From Isoptericola croceus (GTDB lineage: Bacteria; Actinomycetota; Actinomycetes; Actinomycetales; Cellulomonadaceae), in assembly GCF_029382255.1 (NCBI RefSeq), contig NZ_JARLLG010000001.1, positions 124,001 to 188,000 of the forward strand: a stretch of DNA of 64,000 nucleotides, given 5' to 3'. The notes beneath the pieces were generated by a model. That model did not search any database. It saw only the letters and a list, made by a program, of their open reading frames with translations, and was not told where the DNA came from. Of the stretch, positions 17,424 through 26,424 are shown one piece after another (the first letter of the stretch is position 1; the number at the start of each line of letters is the position of its first letter). The translations under genes were made by a program, and so were the position numbers.

Positions 17424-18518
17424 ATGCTGGCGCCCGTGGAGACAGCCCCCGACAACCCGGCCACCGTCCCGCTGCGCGCCGCCGTCGCGGCCCTGCCCGC
17501 CTACGTCCCGGGCGCTCGCCCGAGCGGTCGGGCGTTCAAGCTCTCGTCCAACGAGAACCCGTACCCGCCGCTGCCCTCGGTGCTGGCCGCGATCCAGGCG
17601 GCTGCCGGGGAGGTCAACCGCTACCCGGACATGTACGCCACCGAGCTCGTCGAGACCATCGCCGGGCACGTGGGCCTCGGCGCGGACCAGGTCGTGGTGG
17701 GCAACGGGTCGGTGGCCGTGCTGCAGCACGTGCTCGAGGCGGTCGTCGAGCCGGGGGACGAGGTCGTCTTCCCGTGGCGGTCCTTCGAGGCCTACCCGAT
17801 CATCACCGCCGTGAGCGGGGGGACCGCCGTCACCGTCCCGGTCACTTCCGACGGTCGCCTCGACCTGCCCGCGATGGCGGACGCCGTCACCGAGCGCACC
17901 CGCGCCGTCCTGGTCTGCACGCCGAACAACCCCACCGGCCCGGTCGTGCACGCCGACGAGCTGGAGGCGCTCCTGGCGGCCGTGCGGCGGGACGTGCTCG
18001 TCGTCGTCGACGAGGCCTACCTCGAGTTCGTGCGTGATCCCGAGGCGCCCGACGCGCTCGACGTGCTGCGTCGCCACCCGAACGTCGTCGTGCTGCGCAC
18101 CCTGTCCAAGGCCTACGGCCTCGCGGGCCTGCGCGTCGGGTACGCGCTGGCCGAGCCGCGGCTCGCCGCCGGCATCCGGGCGACGTCCACACCGTTCGGG
18201 GTCAACCACCTCGCCCAGCGGGCGGGGATCGCCGCTCTGCAGGCGCCGGCCCAGGCGGAGATGACCGAGCACGTCGAGGCCATCGTCGCCGAGCGGACCC
18301 GGGTGCGCGACACCCTGCGGGAGCAGGGCTGGGACGTCCCCGCGACGCACGCGAACTTCGTGTGGCTCGCCCTGGGGGAGCGGACGGCGGAGCGTGCGGC
18401 CGAGGCTGCCGCGGCAGGTGTGCTCGTGCGACCGTTCGCCGGCGACGGCATGCGCGTCAGCATCGGCGAGGTCGCGGCCAACGACGCGTTCCTGGCGCTC
18501 GCCGACGCCTGGCGCTGA
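17424..18518 (+). CDS. hisC: histidinol-phosphate / aromatic aminotransferase
   Basis: PLP enzyme of 364 residues in the class I/II HisC group. It shows KLSSNENPYPP at the N-terminus, GNGSVAVLQHVLEA, CTPNNPTGPV, VVDEAYLEF, the PLP lysine in RTLSKAYGLAGLRVGYA and the substrate-binding VRPFAGDGMRVSIG near the end. In histidine synthesis it converts imidazole acetol-phosphate to histidinol phosphate; in actinobacteria a second copy, Pat, acts on aromatic keto acids. No other his genes are present in the window, so the Pat role (phenylalanine/tyrosine) is an equal option. Confidence 0.85.
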   Translation: MLAPVETAPDNPATVPLRAAVAALPAYVPGARPSGRAFKLSSNENPYPPLPSVLAAIQAAAGEVNRYPDMYATELVETIAGHVGLGADQVVVGNGSVAVLQHVLEAVVEPGDEVVFPWRSFEAYPIITAVSGGTAVTVPVTSDGRLDLPAMADAVTERTRAVLVCTPNNPTGPVVHADELEALLAAVRRDVLVVVDEAYLEFVRDPEAPDALDVLRRHPNVVVLRTLSKAYGLAGLRVGYALAEPRLAAGIRATSTPFGVNHLAQRAGIAALQAPAQAEMTEHVEAIVAERTRVRDTLREQGWDVPATHANFVWLALGERTAERAAEAAAAGVLVRPFAGDGMRVSIGEVAANDAFLALADAWR

Positions 18519-18536
18519 CGCAGGTGCGGGGACGCG

Positions 18537-19613
18537 TTACGTTGACCCAGTAGCGACGGCCCGCCCCGGGCCGGGGATCTCGCCCGAGCCGCGCACCACC
18601 AGGCGTGTCGGGACGACGAGCTGCCGCGGAGGGCTGACGTCGCCGTCCAGCCGGGCGAAGAGACGTTCGGCCGCGAGGCGACCGATCCGGTCGGGATCCT
18701 GGGCGACCACGGTCACGCGGGGGGTGACCAGGTCGCCCGACTCGACGTCGTCGAAGGCGACCAGAGCGACGTCGTGCTCGGCACCGAGCTGCTGGAGCGC
18801 CCGGATCGCTCCGACGGTCACCAGGTTCTGGCTGGAGAAGATCGCGGTCGGCGGGTCCGGGAGCGTGAGCAGGCGCCGGGTGATCGCGGTGGCGCTGGTG
18901 TCGTCGTGCAGGTCGAGGACGGTCAGCGCGGGATCGGGCGACACGCCCTGGTCGGCGAGCTCGGCGAGGTACCCGTCCCGGCGTAGCTGCGCGGTCTGGA
19001 TGCGCTCGAGGTCACCGAGGAAGGCGATGCGCCGGTGGCCCTGTGCGATCAGGTGGCGCACGGCCTCCCGGGCGCTGTCGTAGTTGGACGTGACGACGGT
19101 GTCGACGTCGATACCGGTCGGCTCGCGGTCGATGCACACCATCGGGTTGCCACGGTCCAGGTGCACCTGGAGGTAGGACTGGTCGTCCCGCACGGGCGTG
19201 ACCACGTAGCCGTCCACCCGTCGGCGGGCGAGCGCCGTGATCGCGCGGCGCTCGGCGGCCGGGTCGTCCTCGAGGCTGGTGGCGAACACGGCGTAGCCCC
19301 GTTCTGTGGCGACCCGTTCGATGGCGCGGTGCACCTGTGCGGCGAACGGGTTCGCGACGCTCGACACCAGCAGTCCGATCGTGTGCGTCCGGCCGTCGCC
19401 CCGCCGCAGGTTGCCTGCGTGCATGTTGGGTTCGTACTGCAGCTCGTCCGCGGCCTTGCGCACGCGCTCGGCGGTGTCGGCGGAGACGTCGGGCTCGCCG
19501 TTGACGACGCGGGAAACGGTCTTGATCCCGACGCCCGCGAGACGCGCGACGTCGCGCATCGTGGGGCGGCGGCTGGCCTGGCGTGGTGCCGGCACGTCTG
19601 ACATCGATGTCAC
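18537..19613 (-). CDS. LacI-family regulator of the fructan/fructose locus
   Basis: A 358-residue repressor. The N-terminal helix-turn-helix is TMRDVARLAGVGIKTVSRVV and the hinge region ends near LQYEPN; the periplasmic-binding-like sensor domain fills the rest. GTG at 19613 is taken because AGGAG lies ten bases upstream. It is divergent from the fructose importer operon, and a palindrome GACAACGTTGTC stands between them; the same palindrome precedes the levansucrase gene at 50.3 kb. The most likely role is a fructose- or fructan-responsive repressor of both sites. The ligand is inferred from the target genes. Confidence 0.87.
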   Translation of the reverse strand: MTSMSDVPAPRQASRRPTMRDVARLAGVGIKTVSRVVNGEPDVSADTAERVRKAADELQYEPNMHAGNLRRGDGRTHTIGLLVSSVANPFAAQVHRAIERVATERGYAVFATSLEDDPAAERRAITALARRRVDGYVVTPVRDDQSYLQVHLDRGNPMVCIDREPTGIDVDTVVTSNYDSAREAVRHLIAQGHRRIAFLGDLERIQTAQLRRDGYLAELADQGVSPDPALTVLDLHDDTSATAITRRLLTLPDPPTAIFSSQNLVTVGAIRALQQLGAEHDVALVAFDDVESGDLVTPRVTVVAQDPDRIGRLAAERLFARLDGDVSPPRQLVVPTRLVVRGSGEIPGPGRAVATGST

Positions 19614-19641
19614 GTTTTGATCTCTCCTCGTTCTCCTGGCC

Positions 19642-19671
19642 TTGACCCTACCCGTCTCCATCGGATAGGAA
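19642..19671 (+). promoter_or_regulatory. promoter of the fructose importer operon
   Basis: TTGACC (19642-19647), 18 bases, TAGGAA (19666-19671). The LacI-type operator begins four bases downstream and would cover the transcription start, the usual place for repression. Confidence 0.5.
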
Positions 19672-19674
19672 TGA

Positions 19675-19692
19675 CCTGACAACGTTGTCGGG
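19675..19692. promoter_or_regulatory. LacI-type operator, fructose importer operon
   Basis: A 12-base perfect palindrome GACAACGTTGTC with outer C/G matches, centred on CG as in many LacI-family sites. It lies in the 108-base gap between the divergent LacI gene and the importer operon. The same core recurs as an 18-base perfect palindrome at 50310-50327. Confidence 0.75.
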
Positions 19693-19721
19693 CCTCGTGC
19701 CCTCGATGAAGGAGTTCGACG

Positions 19722-20828
19722 GTGAACCACTCGAAGACCAACCCCGCTCGCATCCGCCGCATCCCCGCCTTGACCGGCATCTTCGCCCTGTCCGCGCTGG
19801 CTCTCACGGCGTGCAGCGACGACACCGGAAGCGCAGGGGCGGCCGACAACGATGGCGAACCTGTGGGTGTCTCGCTCATCGTCAAGACCACGACGAACCC
19901 GTTCTTCGTCGCGATGCAGGACGGCGCCCAGGCAGCGGCCGCGGACCACGGTGTCGAGCTCACGCTGGCCGCCGGCCGACAGGACGGAGACGAGGACACC
20001 CAGATCCAGGCGATCGAGAACGCCGTCGCGCGCGGTGACGCCGGGATCCTCATCACGCCGAACGGACCGGCCGTCGTCGACGCCATCAGCACGGCGCGCG
20101 AGGCGGGCCTGTACGTCATCGCCCTCGACACCCCGCCCGACCCCGCGGACGCCGTCGACATCACGTTCGCCACGGACAACCGTCTCGCCGGGCAGAAGAT
20201 CGGCGAGTGGACGGCGGGCGCGCTCGACGGTGAGAAGGCGACGATCGCGATGCTCGACCTGTTCAGCGACAAGGTGGTCTCGGTCGACGTGGACCGCGAC
20301 CAGGGATTCCTCGAGGGGATGGGGATCGACGTCGCCGACCCGCAGGCCAACGGTGACGAGGCGCCCACCGGCACCTACAGCGGTGGCGACTACGAGATCG
20401 TCGGCAACGAGGCCTCGGACGGGGCCGAGGACGGTGGCCGCACCGCGATGGAGAACCTGCTGACCAAGAACCCCGACATCAACGTCGTCTACACGATCAA
20501 CGAGCCCGCCGCGTACGGCGCCTTCCAGGCGCTGGAGGCCGCCGGGAAGACGGCCGACGACGTGATCGTCGTGTCCGTCGACGGCGGGTGCGCCGGCGTG
20601 CAGAACGTGGAAGAGGGCGTCATCGACGCCACGAGCCAGCAGTACCCCGTGCGGATGGCCGAGCTGGGGGTCGAGGCGATCGCGCAGCTCGCCGCCGACG
20701 GCGCCACGCCCGAGACGAGCGAAGGCCTGGACTTCTTCAACACGGGGGTCGAGCTGGTCACGGACACGCCCGTCGACGGCGTCGAGTCGATCGACTCGAC
20801 CGAGGCGACCGAGATCTGCTGGGGCTGA
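19722..20828 (+). CDS. sugar ABC transporter substrate-binding lipoprotein, fructose type
   Basis: A 368-residue lipoprotein of the RbsB/FrcB group. The signal peptide ends in a lipobox LALTAC with Cys31. The mature protein has VSLIVKTTTNPFFVAMQDGAQ, DTQIQAIENAVARGDAGILITPN and VVYTINEPAAYGAFQAL, typical of the periplasmic-binding domain 4 (Peripla_BP_4) used for pentoses and fructose. GTG at 19722 has AAGGAG eight bases before it. It is first in an operon with permease, ATPase, GH32 fructanase and fructokinase genes; that context makes fructose the likely sugar. Confidence 0.88.
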   Translation: MNHSKTNPARIRRIPALTGIFALSALALTACSDDTGSAGAADNDGEPVGVSLIVKTTTNPFFVAMQDGAQAAAADHGVELTLAAGRQDGDEDTQIQAIENAVARGDAGILITPNGPAVVDAISTAREAGLYVIALDTPPDPADAVDITFATDNRLAGQKIGEWTAGALDGEKATIAMLDLFSDKVVSVDVDRDQGFLEGMGIDVADPQANGDEAPTGTYSGGDYEIVGNEASDGAEDGGRTAMENLLTKNPDINVVYTINEPAAYGAFQALEAAGKTADDVIVVSVDGGCAGVQNVEEGVIDATSQQYPVRMAELGVEAIAQLAADGATPETSEGLDFFNTGVELVTDTPVDGVESIDSTEATEICWG

Positions 20829-20834
20829 TCGTCG

Positions 20835-21856
20835 ATGACCACCACCACGGCCACGGCCGACCCGGCCGCCGAGTTCCTCGACCGTCGCAGCCCGCTCGAG
20901 CGGGCCCGGGGCGTGCTGCACCGCTACCCGGCACTGAGCCCGGCGATCGTCCTGGTGCTGTCCGTCATCGTGTTCGGGCAGCTCAACGACCGGTTCCTCG
21001 CACTGTCGAACCTGTCCCTCATCACGCAGCAGGTCGCCGTCGTCGGCACCCTCGCTGCGGCGCAGACGCTCATCATCCTCACCGCCGGCATCGACCTGTC
21101 CGTCGGGGCCGTCATGGTCCTGGCCTCGATGGTCATGGCCCAGGTCGCCTCCGGCTCCGGTGCGCCCCCGGTGCTCGCCCTGGCGTTCGGGCTCCTCGTC
21201 GGCATGGCCTGCGGCGCGCTGAACGGGTTCCTCGTGACCCGGCTCAAGCTGCCGCCGTTCATCGCCACCCTCGGGACCTTCAACGTCTTCACCGCGGTGG
21301 CGCTGCTCTACTCCCGCGGCGCCACCGTGCGCGGTGGCGACATGCCCGCCGTGATGACATGGACGGGCACCACGTTCCCCGTGTTCGGGGTGCGGGTGTC
21401 CACCGGGGTGCTGCTCATGCTCGGGGCATACCTCGTCCTCGCCGTCGCGCTGTCGCGCACCGCCTGGGGCAAGCACGTCTACGCGGTCGGCGACGACAAG
21501 GACGCGGCGAGACTGTCCGGCATCAGCGTCAACCGGGTGCTGCTGAGCGTCTACCTCAGCGCCGGCGTGATCCTCGCCCTCGCGGCCTGGATCCAGATCG
21601 GGCGCGCCAACGCCGCCAGCCCCAACGTCGGCGTCGACATGAACCTCGACTCGATCACCGCCGTCGTCATCGGTGGTACCAGCCTGTTCGGCGGGCGCGG
21701 CGTGATCTGGGGGACGCTGCTCGGTGCCCTGATCGTCGGCGTGTTCCGCAACGGGCTGTCGCTCGCCGGCCTCGACGTGCTCTACCAGACCCTGGCCGTG
21801 GGGGTCCTCGTGATCGTCGCGGTCTCCCTCGACCAGTGGATCAGGAAGGTGCGCAA

Positions 21857-21860
<4 letters not shown>
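20835..21860 (+). CDS. ABC transporter permease, RbsC/FrcC type
   Basis: A membrane permease of 341 residues with about ten helices. It carries AAAQTLIILTAGIDLSVGAVMVL in parts, GMACGALNGFLVTRLKLPPFIATLG and the family motif ITAVVIGGTSLFGGRGVIWGTLLGALIV near the C-terminus. This is the single-permease class of sugar importers (ribose, xylose, fructose). It probably forms a homodimer with the binding protein and ATPase encoded on either side. The gene is six bases after the binding protein and overlaps the ATPase start by four bases. Confidence 0.9.
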
Positions 21861-22666
<806 letters not shown>

Positions 22667-22742
22667 CCGCGCCGGGCGCCGCAGCCCGCACCGACGACAC
22701 CGCACACCCGCACGCCCGCACGCACCGAACAAAGGAGTTCGT

Positions 22743-25460
22743 ATGCCTCGCCCTGCCCGCCCGCGGGTCCTCGCGGCGCTCGCCGGCGCTCTCGCGCTCG
22801 CCGTGGCTCCCGCCGCCGTCGCTGCCGAGCCTGAGCCGTACCGGCCGGCGATCCACTACACGCCCGAGCAGAACTGGATGAACGACCCGAACGGTCTCGT
22901 CCACCACGACGGCACGTACCACCTGTACTACCAGCACAACCCCGAGGGGAACCGCTGGGGGAACATGTCGTGGGGGCACGCCACCAGCCCTGACCTCGCC
23001 ACCTGGACCGAGCAGCCGCTCGCCATCGGTCAGACGTTCGACGACGACGGCGTGGCGATCGAGGACATCTTCTCCGGCTCGGTGGTGGTCGACCACGGCA
23101 ACACCAGCGGGTTCGGCACCGTCGAGGACCCGCCGCTCGTCGCGGTCTACACCAGCGCCTACACCGACGCCCACCCGACGCACGCAGGCGTCCAGGCGCA
23201 GTCGCTCGCCTACTCCACCGACGGCGGCTACACGTGGACGAAGTATGCGGACAACCCGGTGCTGGACCGGGACAGCGCCAACTTCCGCGACCCCAAGGTG
23301 ATCTGGTACGACGACCCGGGGTCCCCGGACGGCGGCTACTGGGTGATGGTGGTCGTCGAGGCGGTGGACCGCCAGGTGCTGCTGTACCGGTCGGACGACC
23401 TGAAGGACTGGACCTACCTGTCGACCTTCGGTCCGGCGAACGCCACCGGTGGCATCTGGGAGTGCCCCGACCTGTTCGAGCTGGCGATCGACGGCGACCC
23501 GGAGAACACCCGCTGGGTGATGGTGGTGAACCTCAACCCGGGCGCGGTCGCAGGCGGTTCCGGCGGCCAGTACTTCGTCGGTGAGTTCGACGGCACCACG
23601 TTCACGCCCGACCGCACCGTCGAGGGCGTCGAGGTGCCGGACGGCGACGTGATCGCCGACTTCGAGGACGGCTGGGCCGACTGGACCGTGACGAACGAGC
23701 CGGGCCACGCCGACGCCGGTCCGTTCGGTACCGAACCGGTCGCCGGCACGGTCCCGGGCCAGCAGGAGGTCACGGGGTACCTCGGCGAGCGGCTGCTCAA
23801 CTCGTTCGTAGGCCACGACTGGCCCACGGGGACCGCCGAGTCACCGCCCTTCACGATCGAGCGCGACTGGTTGTCGATGCTGGTCGGGGGTGGCAACCAC
23901 CCGCACGTCGAGGGCGGGCAGCTCGGCAACGAGCCGCCGTCCGGCACGCTGCTGTGGGAAGGGTTCGAGCAGCGGTCGGCGGGAACGACCCTCGCCGACG
24001 CCGGCTGGACCGGCACCGGGGACCTCGCGGCCACGGACAGCCCGTCCACCGCCGGCGGCGAGCACTACCTCGGCGAGGGGCGGATCAACACCTGGGAGGG
24101 CGGTCCGCACGGTGACGACAACGTCGGCACCCTGACGTCGCCGGAGTTCGTGCTCGACGGAGACCACGTCAGCATGCTCGTCGGGGGCGGGCGCCGCGCC
24201 GACTCCGACCTGCAGACGCTCCAGGTCCAGCTGCTGGTCGACGGCGAGGTCGTGCGGCACCTGACCGGGCCCGAGGTCGGCGACCTGCGCTGGCGTTCCT
24301 GGGACGTCACCGACCTGCGGGACCGCGAGGCTCGGTTGCGGGTCGTCGACGAGGCGACCGGCGGGTGGGGCCACCTCACGCTCGACCACGTCGTCGTCGG
24401 CGATGAGCCGGCCACGCCCCGCAGCTCCGAGACCACGGTCAACCTCGTCGTCGACGGTGAGGTCGTCCGCAGCGCCACCGGCCGTGACTCCGAGCACCTC
24501 GACTGGGTGAGCTGGGACACCTCGGAGCTGGTCGGGCAGGAGGCGACGGTGCGCGTCGTCGACAACAACCGCGGCGGCTGGGGGCACGTGCTGATGGACC
24601 ACGTCGTGGCGACCGACGACCCGGTGTCCCCGGGTGCCGAGCGGTACGACTGGCTCGACTGGGGGCGCGACTACTACGCCACGGTCTCGTTCGACAACGC
24701 GCCCGACGACCGCCGGTTCATGATCGGGTGGATGAACGACTGGGCGTACTCCCAGGAGATCCCCACCCACCCGTGGCGCTCGGCGATGACGCTGCCGCGC
24801 GAGGTCACGCTCACCGACGTCGACGGCCGCGTGGAGCTGCGGCAGCAGGTCGTCGACGGCGTGGACCGCCTGGCGGTGCCCGCCGCGGCGACCCGGGTGC
24901 GGAACCTCGTGGTCCCGGACACGACCGTCCCGCTCGACGTCGACGCCGACGTCTACCGCCTCGACCTCGTGCTGGACGTCCGCGACGCGGATCGTGCCGG
25001 TGTGGTGGTGCGCACGGACGACGTGTTCACCGTCGCAGGCTCCGGCACCGGCGGCGAGGGCACGGTGGTGGCGTACGACGCGCGCCGGCAGCGGCTCGAG
25101 GTGGACCGGACGCGATCCGGCGACGTCGGTTTCCATCCGGTGTTCGCCGGGGCGTGGTCCGCTCCGCTGCCCGACGCCACCGTGGCCGACGGGACGGTAC
25201 GCCTGCGGGTGTACGTCGACCGCTCGTCGGTCGAGGTGCTCACCGCCGACGGGTTGCGGACCGTCACGAGCCAGATCTTCCCCGACGCGGCGTCGACGGG
25301 GGTGTCGGTCTTCTCCGAGGGTGGCAGCGCCCGTGTCACGGCGCTCACCGTCACTCCGCTCGCACCGTCGATCCGCACCGATGCCGACGGCTCGTCACGG
25401 GGCGCGGCGGCGTGCGCCGGGGCGCCTGGACGACCGGGCGCCGTCCCCTGCCAGCAGTGA
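22743..25460 (+). CDS. secreted GH32 fructanase (levanase/inulinase type) with nested insert
   Basis: A 905-residue secreted enzyme. A Sec signal peptide spans about 1-28. The five-blade GH32 propeller has the nucleophile D48 in WMNDPNG, the transition-state residue D183 in FRDPK and acid/base E240 in WECPD; the C-terminal beta-sandwich covers about 700-890. At residue 303 the propeller is interrupted until about 625 by a module that itself appears interrupted at 387-561 by a second, related module (see findings). It should release fructose or short fructans from levan or inulin. There is no sortase motif. It is fourth in the importer operon, with AAAGGAG upstream. Confidence 0.9.
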   Translation: MPRPARPRVLAALAGALALAVAPAAVAAEPEPYRPAIHYTPEQNWMNDPNGLVHHDGTYHLYYQHNPEGNRWGNMSWGHATSPDLATWTEQPLAIGQTFDDDGVAIEDIFSGSVVVDHGNTSGFGTVEDPPLVAVYTSAYTDAHPTHAGVQAQSLAYSTDGGYTWTKYADNPVLDRDSANFRDPKVIWYDDPGSPDGGYWVMVVVEAVDRQVLLYRSDDLKDWTYLSTFGPANATGGIWECPDLFELAIDGDPENTRWVMVVNLNPGAVAGGSGGQYFVGEFDGTTFTPDRTVEGVEVPDGDVIADFEDGWADWTVTNEPGHADAGPFGTEPVAGTVPGQQEVTGYLGERLLNSFVGHDWPTGTAESPPFTIERDWLSMLVGGGNHPHVEGGQLGNEPPSGTLLWEGFEQRSAGTTLADAGWTGTGDLAATDSPSTAGGEHYLGEGRINTWEGGPHGDDNVGTLTSPEFVLDGDHVSMLVGGGRRADSDLQTLQVQLLVDGEVVRHLTGPEVGDLRWRSWDVTDLRDREARLRVVDEATGGWGHLTLDHVVVGDEPATPRSSETTVNLVVDGEVVRSATGRDSEHLDWVSWDTSELVGQEATVRVVDNNRGGWGHVLMDHVVATDDPVSPGAERYDWLDWGRDYYATVSFDNAPDDRRFMIGWMNDWAYSQEIPTHPWRSAMTLPREVTLTDVDGRVELRQQVVDGVDRLAVPAAATRVRNLVVPDTTVPLDVDADVYRLDLVLDVRDADRAGVVVRTDDVFTVAGSGTGGEGTVVAYDARRQRLEVDRTRSGDVGFHPVFAGAWSAPLPDATVADGTVRLRVYVDRSSVEVLTADGLRTVTSQIFPDAASTGVSVFSEGGSARVTALTVTPLAPSIRTDADGSSRGAAACAGAPGRPGAVPCQQ

Positions 25461-25480
25461 CCCGAAGGAGCACCGGTCCC

Positions 25481-26422
25481 GTGCACACCCCCGATTCGCG
25501 TGTCCTCGTCGTCGGCGAGGCGCTCACCGACGTCGTCACCGCGCTCGACGGCAACCACCGCGAGCATCCCGGCGGCAGTCCCGCCAACGTCGCCGTGACG
25601 CTCGGCCGGCTCGGCGACCGCCCGCGGTTCGCCACCGCCGTCGGGCACGACGACCGGGGGCGACGCCTCGCCGCCTGGCTGGCGCAGTCCGAGGTCGTGC
25701 TGACACCGGGCAGCGTGGGCAGCGGCCCGACCTCGGTCGCTGCCTCGCGGTTGGACGCCGACGGCGGCGCGGACTACGAGTTCGCGCTGACGTGGGCACC
25801 CGACCTGCCGCGGGCCGCGCATGCGCGGCTGGTGCACGTCGGCAGCGTCGCGACGCTGCTGGAACCGGGTGCGGGCGACGTGCTGCGGCTCGTGGAGGAG
25901 GCGCGCGCCACTGCCACGATCACCTACGACCCGAACCTGCGTCCGTCGATCTGCCCGGACCGGACCGCCGTGCGGCGCCGGGTGGAACGGCTCGTGCAGC
26001 TCGCCGACGTGGTCAAGGTCTCCGACGAGGACCTGGCCTGGCTGTACCCGGCCGAGTCGTTCGAACGGGTGCTGGACCGGTGGGCGTTGGCCGGCCCCGC
26101 GATGGTCGTCGGGACGCGTGGCCCCGCCGGTGCGCTGCTCGTGGCCGGGGACGTCCGGGTGGACGTTCCCGGCCGGCGGGCCGACGTCGTCGACACCATC
26201 GGCGCAGGCGACGCCTTCATGGGCGGGCTGATCCACGGCCTGCTCGGGGCCGGCCTGGACGGAGCGGGGCGCCGGGACGCCCTGGCCGAGGCCCCGGTGG
26301 GCCGGCTCACCGAGATCGTGACGTTCGCCGGAGGTGTCGCCGCCGCGACCGTCGCCCGGGCAGGTGCGAACCCGCCGTGGCTCGCCGAGCTGGACGGGAG
26401 CGCGGACCTGGTCGGGGCGTGA
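25481..26422 (+). CDS. PfkB-family sugar kinase, probable fructokinase
   Basis: Phosphorylates an imported sugar, most likely fructose to fructose 6-phosphate. The 313-residue protein begins VLVVGEALTDVV, has the substrate loop HPGGSPANVAVTLGRLG and the catalytic/anion-hole motif DTIGAGDAFMGG with the base Asp244. These are the PfkB signatures. GTG at 25481 is preceded by GAAGGAG at ten bases. It is the last gene of the fructose/fructan operon, which supports the fructokinase call over other PfkB sugars. It is convergent with poxB, two bases apart. Confidence 0.88.
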   Translation: MHTPDSRVLVVGEALTDVVTALDGNHREHPGGSPANVAVTLGRLGDRPRFATAVGHDDRGRRLAAWLAQSEVVLTPGSVGSGPTSVAASRLDADGGADYEFALTWAPDLPRAAHARLVHVGSVATLLEPGAGDVLRLVEEARATATITYDPNLRPSICPDRTAVRRRVERLVQLADVVKVSDEDLAWLYPAESFERVLDRWALAGPAMVVGTRGPAGALLVAGDVRVDVPGRRADVVDTIGAGDAFMGGLIHGLLGAGLDGAGRRDALAEAPVGRLTEIVTFAGGVAAATVARAGANPPWLAELDGSADLVGA

Positions 26423-26424
26423 GC

